A stretch of 58,751 nt of DNA, taken from positions 1 to 58,751 of the forward strand of contig NZ_SPUM01000057.1 in assembly GCF_004614195.1 (NCBI RefSeq), given 5' to 3'. The position numbers were made by a program, and so were the translations under genes. How positions within the stretch are numbered: the first letter of the stretch is position 1; each line of letters opens with the position of its first letter. The DNA comes from Massilia horti. Its GTDB lineage: Bacteria; Pseudomonadota; Gammaproteobacteria; Burkholderiales; Burkholderiaceae_D. The notes under the pieces were generated by a model. The model was not told where the DNA came from and did no database searches. It worked only from the letters and a program-made list of their open reading frames with translations. Positions 44,661-53,178 of the stretch are shown in pieces.

Positions 44661-45896
44661 ATGGCAACCTCCGCATCCTCCAGGAACACCGGCGGCGTCC
44701 AGGTCAAGGAATCGGTCTACGCCTGGGAAGGCAAGGACAAATTCGGCAAGACCGTGCGCGGCGAATTGCGTGCGGCCGGCGAGGCGATCGTCACCGTGAC
44801 CCTGCGCCGCCAGGGCATCATGGTCACCAAGGTCAAGAAAAAGGCCTACCGCGGCGGCAAAAAGGTGAGCGAAAAGGACCTGACCCTGTTCACCCGCCAG
44901 CTGGCGACCATGATGAAGGCCGGCGTGCCGCTGCTGCAGTCGTTCGACATCGTCGGCAAGGGCCATGCCAACCCGTCGGTGTCCAAGCTGATCATGGAAC
45001 TGCGCGCCGACATCGAGACTGGCACCAGCCTGAACAACGCATTTCGCAAGTACCCGCTGTATTTCGACCCGCTGTTCTGCAACCTGGTGGCGGCGGGCGA
45101 ACAGGCCGGCATCCTCGAAGACCTGCTCACGCGCCTGGCCGTCTACAAGGAAAAGACGCTCGCCATCAAGGGCAAGATCAAGTCTGCACTGATGTACCCC
45201 TGCGCCATTTTGGCGATCGCCTTCATCGTCACGGCGGTCATCATGATCTGGGTGGTGCCGGCTTTCAAATCCGTGTTCGAGAGCTTCGGCGCCAGCCTGC
45301 CGGCGCCGACGGTCCTGGTCATGAACATGTCCGAATTCTTCGTCGACTACTGGTTGCTCATCTTCGGCACGGTGGGCGGCAGCCTCTATTTCTTTTTCCA
45401 GGCCTGGCGCCGCTCGCTCAAGGTGCAGCACTTCATGGACCGCCTGCTGCTCAAGGTGCCGGTGTTCGGCCCCGTCATCCGCAAGGCCACCATTGCGCGC
45501 TGGACCCGCACGCTGGCGACCATGTTCGCGGCCGGCGTGCCGCTGGTCGAGGCGCTCGATTCGGTCGGCGGCGCCGCCGGCAACGTGGTCTACCTCGATG
45601 CGACCAAAAAGATCCAGACCGAGGTCAGCACTGGCACCAGCCTGACCACCTCGATGGTCGCCTCCAACGTGTTCCCCAACATGGTCACCCAGATGGTGGC
45701 GATCGGCGAGGAATCGGGCGCGCTCGACGCGATGCTGGGCAAGGTCGCCGACTTCTTCGAGGATGAGGTCGACGAGGCGGTGGCCGCATTGTCGTCGCTG
45801 ATGGAACCGCTGATCATGGTCGTGCTGGGCGTGCTGATCGGCGGCCTGGTGATTGCGATGTATTTGCCGATCTTTAAGCTGGGGTCGGTGGTGTAA
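44661..45896 (+). CDS. pilC: Type IVa pilus inner-membrane platform protein PilC
   Basis: A 411-residue platform protein with two T2SSF domains (about 80-205 and 285-405): DLTLFTRQLATMMKAGVPLLQ in the first and ARWTRTLATMFAAGVPLVEAL in the second. Three membrane helices include ILAIAFIVTAVIMIWVVPAF and IMVVLGVLIGGLVIAMYLPIF. Start ATG 44661 is preceded by AGGAAG. In many relatives pilD follows directly; here about 4.1 kb of other DNA separates them. Confidence 0.97.
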   Translation: MATSASSRNTGGVQVKESVYAWEGKDKFGKTVRGELRAAGEAIVTVTLRRQGIMVTKVKKKAYRGGKKVSEKDLTLFTRQLATMMKAGVPLLQSFDIVGKGHANPSVSKLIMELRADIETGTSLNNAFRKYPLYFDPLFCNLVAAGEQAGILEDLLTRLAVYKEKTLAIKGKIKSALMYPCAILAIAFIVTAVIMIWVVPAFKSVFESFGASLPAPTVLVMNMSEFFVDYWLLIFGTVGGSLYFFFQAWRRSLKVQHFMDRLLLKVPVFGPVIRKATIARWTRTLATMFAAGVPLVEALDSVGGAAGNVVYLDATKKIQTEVSTGTSLTTSMVASNVFPNMVTQMVAIGEESGALDAMLGKVADFFEDEVDEAVAALSSLMEPLIMVVLGVLIGGLVIAMYLPIFKLGSVV

Positions 45897-45906
45897 CGCC
45901 ACCAAA

Positions 45907-45995
45907 TGTAGCTTTTCAGAAAAAATTCGCAGTGACTCGGAGAACTTGGCAGTAAAGTCGCAGTGTTCTCATATAGCTTGCAGTAGATTCGCAGG
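45907..45995. mobile_element. Possible Tn402/Tn5053-type transposon end
   Basis: TGTAGCTTTTCAGAA at 45907-45921 resembles the TGTC-TTTTCAGAA terminus of TniA-class transposons. It is followed by repeated CGCAGT/GCAGTA units (about 45928, 45950, 45959, 45980, 45990) like the multiple transposase-binding repeats in such ends. It begins 10 nt after the pilC stop codon. No transposase gene and no matching second end were found, so it would be a relic. Confidence 0.35.
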
Positions 45996-46397
45996 GCAAG
46001 GGGTAGGCAAAACCTTGCCCAGTTGCCTCGTCCCGAGAAACAAAGTCCGGCCCGCGACAGGCAGCCACCGCCCGAGAATGGGCATCCCAGCCTTCTGCCG
46101 AGTCCGTAAAGCCTGTGACCTTGCAAAAAGTGCGGCCTCAAATGCGCATGAGTGCGGAACTTGGCTACTCAAGACCAAACGGGCTGCGGTAACGGTACCT
46201 CACTCTTCTTCCTCTCGATACACGCTCTAAGCGTCGAGGCGTCTGGGTCACATCAGCATCACCGCTATCGCCACGACACCTGATCGAATTCAATTCCTCC
46301 CAACCTGAAAGCCCGACAATGGCTCAGTTCGCTTCACGGCCCTCTTCCGGCTCATAAACGAAAACTTGCCTCAAACCATACAGCAAAAAAATCGATC
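45996..46397. other. Gene-free leader of the accessory module
   Basis: About 400 bp without a convincing reading frame, of lower GC than the pil genes. It separates the possible transposon end from a three-gene set and presumably contains that set's promoter. No tRNA, attachment site or clear terminator was recognised. Confidence 0.4.
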
Positions 46398-46769
46398 ATG
46401 CTCCAGATCACGAAAACCCAGATGGAGTTTCTTACCCGTCAGGCTTTCGGGCAAACCGTGCTGGATTTGGCCGACGCTTTATCCGAGCATTTTGACCGGG
46501 AAGATCGACACCCGGCAGTCAACTGGCCAGCTCTGACGCGGGAGGATCGGGTGCGCTTAGTGGATCAAATTGCGACAATTGGTGCAAAGCATGGGTTTGC
46601 GCTGCGTGGGGAGCTATATGCACTAGCTGAAGCCTGTGTCACAGTCGGGCCACGAGGCCTGTTGGTGGACACAGTTCTTGAGCATCCAAACCTGACACCA
46701 CGGGAGAAGGTCAATGTCATGCTTGACCTCTACAACCAATGGGGCGCACCCTTCCGGGGACCAAACTAA
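46398..46769 (+). CDS. Hypothetical protein, first gene of a coupled three-gene module
   Basis: A 123-residue, probably helical, cytoplasmic protein without signal peptide or membrane segment (MLQITKTQMEFLTRQAF; TREDRVRLVDQIATIGAKHGF; LTPREKVNVMLDLYNQWG). The family was not recognised. The stop TAA overlaps the next ATG (TAATG), so the two are translationally coupled. In effector loci small proteins in this position often act as chaperones or adaptors; that role is a guess from context. Codon use is less GC-biased than in the pil genes. Confidence 0.7.
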   Translation: MLQITKTQMEFLTRQAFGQTVLDLADALSEHFDREDRHPAVNWPALTREDRVRLVDQIATIGAKHGFALRGELYALAEACVTVGPRGLLVDTVLEHPNLTPREKVNVMLDLYNQWGAPFRGPN

Positions 46770-47620
46770 TGGCTGCCGGAATTACCAGCCCAAATAGTTC
46801 TGCAGGCGCCGTTCAACCCTGCGCGCAGGCGGCTTCCAAACCGTGCCAGGGCCAGGGAATGTCTGCCGAAGCTCAAATAAATGGTTTTTCCAGCGGCATG
46901 GCGGCTCTGCAAAAAGACTGGCCAAAGCTGAAACCTGCGCAACGGCAACAAAGGCTACAAGCTCTTGCATCCGCACAAGCGCAAGCCAACGGATCCCCTT
47001 CGCCTAGATTGGTGAAAATGACCGAGAAGGAATTGAAGGATGATCCGCAGAAGAATGGCATATTCAGCTATAAGGAATGGCAAATCAAGGTTAACCCGAA
47101 TCTACTGCAGCACAACGAGCTGAGCGCGCAACAAGCCGCCGCGCTCGGCGACACTATTTATCATGAAACGCGCCACGCGGAACAATGGTACCTGATCGCC
47201 AGGCGCCAAGCCGAAACTGAGGGGAAAGCGTCTACCATCCTGAAAACATTCCCTCCGCCCGTCGCAAAAAAGGCCGCCTCACAGCCTCTCGGAGCATCCG
47301 ATTGCCGTCGTCTATGTGCGGACCAACTGTACACGAGCGTATGGGGTGCAGGCTCACAATCCCGCAACACGACGCTCCACAATCTGGGCCCGCAAACGAA
47401 GGCATATTTAGAGGCGAAAAAAGCGCATGAAGCGGCGACAAAGTCGGGCGACCAAGCGAAAATAGCGCAAGCAGCGGCCCGGTTGGCAGCTACTCAGCAA
47501 ACGTATGTGGCGACTTACGCGGCTTACCGCGCCCTTCCGGAGGAAGCGGACGCCTGGGACTGCGGTGGCCGGGCAAAGAAGGGCATCGAGGACGCTTTGA
47601 AGCCGAAGGGTAATCATTGA
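46769..47620 (+). CDS. Putative zinc-metallopeptidase-like effector or toxin
   Basis: A 283-residue protein with no signal peptide. A low-complexity N terminus (AAGITSPNSSAGAVQPCAQ) leads to a central YHETRHAEQWYLIARRQ, with His132, Glu133 and His136 in an HExxH pattern preceded by LSAQQAAALGDTI, consistent with a gluzincin-type active site. The C-terminal third is helical and Ala-rich, ending after EEADAWDCGG. Multiple Cys are present (CRRLC). The overlap with genes on both sides (TAATG, TGATG) suggests one functional unit. Activity and delivery route are inferred, not shown. Confidence 0.65.
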   Translation: MAAGITSPNSSAGAVQPCAQAASKPCQGQGMSAEAQINGFSSGMAALQKDWPKLKPAQRQQRLQALASAQAQANGSPSPRLVKMTEKELKDDPQKNGIFSYKEWQIKVNPNLLQHNELSAQQAAALGDTIYHETRHAEQWYLIARRQAETEGKASTILKTFPPPVAKKAASQPLGASDCRRLCADQLYTSVWGAGSQSRNTTLHNLGPQTKAYLEAKKAHEAATKSGDQAKIAQAAARLAATQQTYVATYAAYRALPEEADAWDCGGRAKKGIEDALKPKGNH

Positions 47621-48132
47621 TGAGTACACTAGCTGCGCGGGCTTTAGTCGTCCTTTTTGCAGTCGCCACGGCATTCGCCTGCGATATGGCTCCTACTGAG
47701 AGATCGGGAAAAATGATGCAGGATTCAACGAAAATCGAAAGTTTGGTTAAGCAACTTGGCCTTGGTAATCACAGCCCAAGGGCAGTGGCTCAGTTGCTGG
47801 GCGGAAGGGTTACGGAAGACGAAGGGGAATATACAGTTGATATTGGAAGGCATCCGTTCAAATCCGCCGTCGTTAGCCGTTTCGGGGATCAGATTGATAT
47901 CGAATTCACTCTCTCGGCTGACTCGCTACCTTTATGTGACATAACTGGTGATGTTCAGGCTTGGGAGGGCGGCCCGCTATCGCCGGACTCCAGCCATCGG
48001 GATCTGCACCGCGATTGGGAGTGGAGGACCGTTACAGTCCGGTGCGTCGCCCGCATGGCTCGAATGAGTGGACCACAGCCAGTCAAAGACGATTTGGTAC
48101 AGAGCGTAGGCTGCCACATATATCCCAAGTAG
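47620..48132 (+). CDS. Putative lipoprotein, candidate immunity protein of the module
   Basis: A 170-residue protein with an N-terminal signal ARALVVLFAVATAFAC ending in a plausible lipobox (AFAC), so probably lipid-anchored. The mature part (KIESLVKQLGLGNHSPRAVAQLLGG; FKSAVVSRFGDQIDIEF) is acidic and mixed alpha/beta; no family was recognised. It starts at ATG 47620 overlapping the stop of the HExxH gene. An exported small protein directly after a peptidase-like gene is the layout of effector/immunity pairs that act in the periplasm. That is inference. Confidence 0.6.
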   Translation: MSTLAARALVVLFAVATAFACDMAPTERSGKMMQDSTKIESLVKQLGLGNHSPRAVAQLLGGRVTEDEGEYTVDIGRHPFKSAVVSRFGDQIDIEFTLSADSLPLCDITGDVQAWEGGPLSPDSSHRDLHRDWEWRTVTVRCVARMARMSGPQPVKDDLVQSVGCHIYPK

Positions 48133-48315
48133 CAGTTTGGAACAGCTGTTCCAGTCGCATCGCCAGACAGTCGCCGGCAGTAAGCTGCCACCGACCATCG
48201 GTGGCAACGCGACGGTCACGCCTGGAAGACATTTCCCACAATGTCGACCATGGCTGGTTCCCCCTCAGCACTGATTCGTACATGAGGGCCTGCTGCGCCA
48301 GCAATGAAAGCTTAA

Positions 48316-49005
48316 CTATCGACCTTTAGCTGTTTTGGTCTGCAGTGTGATGCGGCGTACGCCTTCGATCGAATGAAGCTTTGCAGCAAGCGAAGCCATC
48401 GTCTCCTGGGGCGCGCCACGTACGAAGCTGAGGTTGATCCAATCCACAGTATCGCCGTGCGTCAGCGTCATTTGTTGCACCGCGAGTCCTGCGGCTGCAA
48501 TCTCGGACTCGATTCGCTCCAGCGGCAGCGATCCCCGATCGGCTTCGATCCGAAAATGGCGGTGTTGATTGCGGAAAAGTCGCCGCTCCAGCGGCTTGAC
48601 CAGTGCAAGAATGATCAGGATAAGCGCCGTGGTCGCGACGGCCGCGACATATAAACCGCCGCCGACGGCCAGGCCAACGGCCGCAACGGTCCAAAGGCTG
48701 GCTGCGGTGGTCAGGCCACGAATCACTTCCTGACGAAGGAAAAGGATCGTTCCCGCTCCGAGAAAGCCGATCCCGCTGACGACTTGGGCAGCCACCCGTG
48801 AAGGGTCGAGTACAACGTGACTGCCGACCAGAGCGTCGGAGAAACCGTATGCCGAGACCAGCATGACCAGCGCGGAACCCAGGCCCACCAGCATGTGCGT
48901 GCGCAGGCCTGCGACCGATTCGAGGCGTTCGCGCTCCAGCCCGACCACTCCGCCGAGAATGGCCGCGATCACCAAACGAAGCACGACTTCCCCATGACTT
49001 AGCAT
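48316..49005 (-). CDS. MgtC/SapB-family membrane protein
   Basis: A 229-residue protein with the MgtC domain (four to five helices, about 8-140): AAILGGVVGLERERLESVAGLRTHMLVGLGSALVML is the conserved stretch with the Arg/Glu pair, and VVSGIGFLGAGTI and GLTTAASLWTVAAVG follow. The C-terminal about 80 residues form an ACT-like soluble domain. Relatives modulate Mg2+ or ATP synthase physiology. It is opposite in direction to the pil genes and part of the insertion between pilC and pilD. Confidence 0.92.
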   Translation of the reverse strand: MLSHGEVVLRLVIAAILGGVVGLERERLESVAGLRTHMLVGLGSALVMLVSAYGFSDALVGSHVVLDPSRVAAQVVSGIGFLGAGTILFLRQEVIRGLTTAASLWTVAAVGLAVGGGLYVAAVATTALILIILALVKPLERRLFRNQHRHFRIEADRGSLPLERIESEIAAAGLAVQQMTLTHGDTVDWINLSFVRGAPQETMASLAAKLHSIEGVRRITLQTKTAKGR

Positions 49006-49085
49006 CAGGGTTGCCAGTCAACTGTAATTATGGGAGTCCTATTGTAGCCTGCTTCGATAACTGGCTGCGGCACCCGTGCAAGCAC

Positions 49086-49793
49086 TTACAAGGCTGATTT
49101 GGCAGCCCCGCCGGGATCGCTGTCGCGGATTTCATGGGCACCCGCCGTGGGATTACCGGCGTCGTCGGTCGGCACAAGCTGCTGTGTGAACGCCGTAAAA
49201 TATGCCGCCCAGTTGTCTAGTCCAAGATCGACCAGCACGGCGCCGTCCTGCCACACGTCATTGTGGTCAATGCGGTCGTTGCCATTGTTGAGAAAGTGCG
49301 GCCCGGTCGACCCCTGGTTCATGTGAATGTCGTGAATTCCCGGCTCCCCGTCCCGATAGGTGCGGCCGAACAGATAGACGTCGCAGCCACCCTCCTGCGC
49401 CCGGTGCAACAGGCGCGAGAGCGAGGCTGGCGGCTCAGCATACGCGGTGCCATCCATGACATCGCTGTCGCGCCAATGGCCGGTTCCGTTCAGGATGTCC
49501 GAACGCAGAAAATCCAGTGCGGGAAGCTGTCGCGCCCGCAATTCGAGAAAGCCGGAATCCATCGCGCGCAGGTTTTGGCATATTTCGTGATGGAAGTCAT
49601 ACGCCAGCCGATAGCGCAGCAAATCATCGGCATCGTCCGTGCCGACGTTGACGGCGCTGTCCCACTGCTCCGAACCGGCCTGCAACCTGACATGCATGTG
49701 GTATTGCGTTTCATGCTGCGCCTGCAGGAATTTTGCTTTCATTACCGGCGCGCCAATGACTTTCGCCTTTACTACCCCATAGGTCAGAGCCAT
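49086..49793 (-). CDS. DUF2278 (YukJ-like) protein
   Basis: A 235-residue protein starting at ATG 49793 after GGAGGG. MALTYGVVKAKVIG opens the chain as in YukJ; the highly conserved GIHDIHMNQGS lies at about residue 165-175. TQYHMHVRLQAG and LDNWAAYFTAFTQQLVPTDDAG are further family features. No function is known. It is the last gene of the insertion before pilD and faces away from it. Confidence 0.85.
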   Translation of the reverse strand: MALTYGVVKAKVIGAPVMKAKFLQAQHETQYHMHVRLQAGSEQWDSAVNVGTDDADDLLRYRLAYDFHHEICQNLRAMDSGFLELRARQLPALDFLRSDILNGTGHWRDSDVMDGTAYAEPPASLSRLLHRAQEGGCDVYLFGRTYRDGEPGIHDIHMNQGSTGPHFLNNGNDRIDHNDVWQDGAVLVDLGLDNWAAYFTAFTQQLVPTDDAGNPTAGAHEIRDSDPGGAAKSAL

Positions 49794-50005
49794 GATTCCC
49801 TCCAATAAAAGCATGCGTCTTGAGAGTAGTTCCTGGCCTGGCCCCACCACAAGTGAGACCTTGGTGCTGCCCGCGGCGCCCCGCGATGGGAGCTCTGGCG
49901 GCCACACGGCGAACGCCCGGCTGGCACGGTGCTTCGCCAAAACGGATAAAGCGCCTAAAATATGTTGATCTAGGGAATGTCCTCACACCGAACAACAGGA
50001 GAGCT

Positions 50006-50881
50006 ATGTCACCCGAATCACTCTTATTCGCAGCACCGGGCTCGCTCGGCGCGACGATTGTCGCCTGCGTATTCGGCTTACTCATCGGCAGCTTCCTGAA
50101 TGTGGTGATCTACCGGATTCCGAAGATGATGCAGCGCGAGTCCGACAATTACGTCGCGCACGAGCTGGGCAAGGAGCTGCCGCACACGGACCGCTTCAAC
50201 CTGGCGGTGCCGCGCAGCGCCTGTCCACACTGCGGACACCAGATCACTGCACTGGAGAACATTCCAGTCATCAGCTGGCTGGTGCTTGGCGGGAAATGCA
50301 GCGCCTGCAAGGCGCCGATCCCGGCGCGCTACCCGGCCATCGAACTGCTCACCGGCCTGCTGTCGGCGCTGTTGGTGTGGTCCTTCGGCAGCGGCTGGAC
50401 CGGGCTGGCGGTGCTGCTGTTCGCCTACCTGCTGCTGGCGATGACCTTCATCGACTTCGACACCCAGCTGCTGCCCGACGACCTCACCTATCCGCTGCTG
50501 TGGGCAGGCTTGCTGGTCAACCTGAATGGCATGTTCGTGCCGTTGCATGACGCCGTGATCGGCGCGACGGCCGGCTACCTGGCGCTGTGGTCGGTCTATT
50601 GGCTGTTCAAGCTAGCGACGGGCAAGGAAGGAATGGGCTATGGTGATTTCAAGCTGCTGGCGGCGCTCGGCGCCTGGCTCGGCTGGCAGATGCTGCCCAC
50701 GATTATCCTGCTGTCGTCGGTGGTCGGCGCGCTGGTCGGCATCAGCCTGATCGTGTTTGCCAAGCGCGCACGCGACAAGCCGATCCCATTCGGCCCCTAC
50801 CTCGCGGCCGCCGGCCTGATCGCCATGCTGTATGGCGCACCGATCAGCCGCTACGCACAAACCCTGATCGCACAAGGCTGA
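50006..50881 (+). CDS. pilD: Prepilin peptidase/N-methyltransferase PilD
   Basis: A 291-residue polytopic membrane enzyme that cleaves and N-methylates prepilins. The DiS_P_DiS domain shows SACPHCGHQI and GGKCSACKAPI with two CxxC pairs. The aspartic peptidase residues are in TFIDFDTQLLPD and GKEGMGYGDFKLLAALGAWLG. ATG 50006 has CAGGAGAG upstream. It is separated from pilC by the accessory insertion and from coaE by a 157-bp MITE. Confidence 0.97.
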   Translation: MSPESLLFAAPGSLGATIVACVFGLLIGSFLNVVIYRIPKMMQRESDNYVAHELGKELPHTDRFNLAVPRSACPHCGHQITALENIPVISWLVLGGKCSACKAPIPARYPAIELLTGLLSALLVWSFGSGWTGLAVLLFAYLLLAMTFIDFDTQLLPDDLTYPLLWAGLLVNLNGMFVPLHDAVIGATAGYLALWSVYWLFKLATGKEGMGYGDFKLLAALGAWLGWQMLPTIILLSSVVGALVGISLIVFAKRARDKPIPFGPYLAAAGLIAMLYGAPISRYAQTLIAQG

Positions 50882-50884
50882 ACC

Positions 50885-51045
50885 TAGTGTCCTGAATTGC
50901 AGATTCGTTGAATAAATATGGCGACAATCAAACTGATACCGCGTCACAAATGCGCGCAATGCCTCGGCCTTGCTGTGCTTTGTTCCTTGTCTCAGCTCGA
51001 TTTCGCCACATTTATTACTCAACGAACTAGCAATTCAGGACACTA
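50885..51045. mobile_element. MITE with about 40-bp terminal inverted repeats
   Basis: A 157-bp element (50887-51043) flanked by TA on both sides. The left end GTGTCCTGAATTGC is repeated exactly in inverse at the right end, and the match continues inward through TTCGTTGA and an ATAAAT-GGCGA block with a few gaps. There is no coding capacity. TA target duplication and GTGTCC tips suggest mobilisation by an IS630/Tc1-mariner type transposase. It lies between pilD and coaE and ends 14 nt before the coaE start. Confidence 0.85.
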
Positions 51046-51059
51046 GCCGGGAGGAGCGC

Positions 51060-51707
51060 ATGGAACAAGCCAGGGCAAACGCATTCACGGTCGGCCTGAC
51101 GGGCGGCATCGGTTCCGGCAAGTCCACGGTGGCCGATATGTTCGCCGAACGGGGCGCCACGGTGATCGACACCGACGTGATCGCGCACTCGCTGACTGCG
51201 CCCGGCGGCGCGGCCATGCCCGCCCTGGTTGCCGAGTTCGGCCCCGAATTTGCCACGCCTGACGGCGCGCTCGACCGCGCACGCATGCGCCAGCTGGTAT
51301 TTGCCGACCCCGGCGCACGCACCCGCCTCGAAGCCATCCTGCACCCGCGTATCCGCGAAGCGACCAATGCCGCCGCCGCGCTGGCGACTGGCCCCTACAC
51401 GATCTTTGTCGTGCCCCTGCTGGTCGAATCCGGCGACTGGCGCGAGCGCGTCACGCGCGTGCTGGCGGTCGACACCCCGGAGGCGCTGCAAGTGCAGCGG
51501 GTGATGGCCCGAAACAGCTTTCCCGAAGCGCAGGTGCACGCGATTATGGCGGCGCAGGCGAGCCGCCAACAGCGGCTGGCGGTGGCCGACGACGTGGTGC
51601 TTAATGACGACGGGTTAGAGGCGCTGGTGCCCCAGGTCGAACGCCTGCATGCGTTTTACCTGTCGGAAGCGCAAAGAATGGCAATAATGCATATAGAGCG
51701 TTTGTAA
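51060..51707 (+). CDS. coaE: Dephospho-CoA kinase
   Basis: A 215-residue kinase for the last step of coenzyme A synthesis. The P-loop is [12 protein letters not shown], and VIDTDVIAH holds the general-base Asp; HPRIREA and [11 protein letters not shown] are the CoA-binding stretches. ATG 51060 has GGGAGGAG upstream, immediately after the MITE end, so any promoter upstream of the MITE now reads through it. In relatives coaE is co-transcribed with pilD and zapD. Confidence 0.96.
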   Translation: MEQARANAFTVGLTGGIGSGKSTVADMFAERGATVIDTDVIAHSLTAPGGAAMPALVAEFGPEFATPDGALDRARMRQLVFADPGARTRLEAILHPRIREATNAAAALATGPYTIFVVPLLVESGDWRERVTRVLAVDTPEALQVQRVMARNSFPEAQVHAIMAAQASRQQRLAVADDVVLNDDGLEALVPQVERLHAFYLSEAQRMAIMHIERL

Positions 51708-51771
51708 TTTTGAGCGGCTTGGTTCAGAATCACGGGGTTGCTCGCCAGCCTACATTCAAAGGAATGTCATT

Positions 51772-52527
51772 TTGATCGTCTACGAATATCCTTTCAACGA
51801 GCGCATTCGCACGTTGTTGCGGCTGGAAGACCTGTACGAAAAATTCAAGTTCTTTGTGCAGCAAGAACATCCGATGCAACACCATGTGGCGCTCTCGACG
51901 ATCTTCGACATGCTCGAAGTGGCTGGCCGCGCCGATCTCAAGTCCGACCTGCTCCAGGAACTCGAGCGCCAGAAACAGAGCCTGCTCGCCTACCGCACCA
52001 ATCCCAACGTCGCCGTGGACATGCTCGACGCCGTCTTGGGCGAGCTGGACCAGGTCAGCAGCGCGCTGGTCGCGGCCCAGGGCAAGACCGGCCAGAACGT
52101 GCGCGACAACGAATGGCTGATGAGCATCCGCGGCCGCACCATCATCCCGGGCGGCGCCTGCGAATTTGATTTACCCTCGTACCACGCATGGCAGAAGCGC
52201 CCTGCCGAGCAGCGCCATGCGGACATCATGAACTGGTTTGCACCGCTGACCCCGCTGTGCGCCGCGCTGGCCCTGGTGCTGCGCCTGCTGCGCCAATCGG
52301 GCGCGCCGATCAAGCTGGTCGCGGTGGCCGGCAGCTACCAGCAGATGCTGCAGGGAAAGGTGTACCAGATGCTGCGCCTGTCGGTGGATGAGACGCTGGG
52401 GGCGATCCCGGAGATCTCCGCTAACAAATATATGCTGTGGGCGCGCTTTACCACTCAAGGCGGGGACCTGAAGCCCAAGCCGCTGGAAGGCGACGTGCCG
52501 TTCGAGCTCACGCTTTGTAATTTCTAG
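51772..52527 (+). CDS. zapD: Cell division protein ZapD
   Basis: A 251-residue FtsZ-binding protein that promotes Z-ring bundling: [22 protein letters not shown] at the N terminus, then a long alpha-helical domain and a beta-rich C-terminal part ([40 protein letters not shown]). The start appears to be the TTG at 51772, with AAGGAA about 10 nt upstream; no ATG or GTG lies in the right place. It sits between coaE and yacG, the usual order. Confidence 0.95.
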   Translation: MIVYEYPFNERIRTLLRLEDLYEKFKFFVQQEHPMQHHVALSTIFDMLEVAGRADLKSDLLQELERQKQSLLAYRTNPNVAVDMLDAVLGELDQVSSALVAAQGKTGQNVRDNEWLMSIRGRTIIPGGACEFDLPSYHAWQKRPAEQRHADIMNWFAPLTPLCAALALVLRLLRQSGAPIKLVAVAGSYQQMLQGKVYQMLRLSVDETLGAIPEISANKYMLWARFTTQGGDLKPKPLEGDVPFELTLCNF

Positions 52528-52542
52528 GATAGCTGTATTGCC

Positions 52543-52725
52543 ATGACCGTTGTCTCCTGCCCGACCTGCGGCAAAAAAGTCGAGTGGACCGAAGCAAACA
52601 AGTACCGCCCGTTCTGTTCCGAGCGCTGCAAGAAGATCGATCTGGGTGCGTGGGCGGAAGAAAAATATTCGATTCCCGGCGCTGCGCCAACCGACAATCC
52701 GGACGAGCCGCCGACTGAAGGCTAA
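52543..52725 (+). CDS. yacG: DNA gyrase inhibitor YacG
   Basis: A 60-residue zinc protein. [10 protein letters not shown] and [23 protein letters not shown] give the C-x2-C and C-x3-C ligands and the family signature. It binds GyrB and inhibits gyrase in E. coli. It follows zapD by 15 nt in the standard coaE-zapD-yacG order. Confidence 0.96.
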   Translation: MTVVSCPTCGKKVEWTEANKYRPFCSERCKKIDLGAWAEEKYSIPGAAPTDNPDEPPTEG

Positions 52726-52741
52726 CCCGTGCCGGAGGCGT

Positions 52742-52857
52742 TGGGGTGCGCACCAGTGCGCACGCGGTCACTGCATGCCGACTTGCGGCTACTGCATCGC
52801 TACGCCGCGTTTGCGAACCGCGTGCGCACAGGTCCTCGGCGGCCCCGCGCCCCCTAC
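52742..52857. repeat. Paired REP-like palindrome, copy 5 (hybrid ends)
   Basis: The left end is a degenerate short type (GGGGTGCGCACCAGTGCGCAC), the right end the long type, inverse of GTAGGGGGCGCGGGGCCGCC. The same linker as in copies 1-4 lies between. It is located after yacG. Confidence 0.75.
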
Positions 52858-52896
52858 GATTCTGCATCCGCAAACAGGTGGGGTTTGCTCCGCGTC

Positions 52897-53040
52897 TTAT
52901 TCCAGCGGTTCCTGGCTCTTGGCCTGGCCGAGCAGCTCGAGCGAGCGCACGGCAACGTGACGGACACGCGCCCACAGCGTGTCATGTTTGAAGGATGCAC
53001 CAGCATACGCGCGCTCGCCCTGCACCAAGGATGTCAGCAT
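52897..53040 (-). CDS. Small 47-residue protein with ideal ribosome site
   Basis: A short reading frame starting MLTSLVQGERAYAG and ending SQEPLE. A perfect GGAGGAAAT lies directly before the ATG at 53040. The composition is GC-rich coding-like with acidic and basic residues mixed; there is no signal peptide or membrane helix. It is divergent from the LysR gene, whose start is 138 nt away. The family was not recognised. Confidence 0.55.
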   Translation of the reverse strand: MLTSLVQGERAYAGASFKHDTLWARVRHVAVRSLELLGQAKSQEPLE

Positions 53041-53178
53041 ATTTCCTCCGCAATGAGATAATTAGTCCTGGTCATCATAATGACGAGGCCTATTGGCGGC
53101 CAATTTTCTTTGACCATACGCAGTATTCAATCCGAGAATAATCGCCGCCGCCCCCATGACTGTCGAGGATATCTGTCG

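Noticed and set aside
48133..48315. Short open frames on both strands between the lipoprotein gene and the MgtC-like gene
   Set aside because: They overlap the end of the lipoprotein gene or lack ribosome sites and any coding signature.
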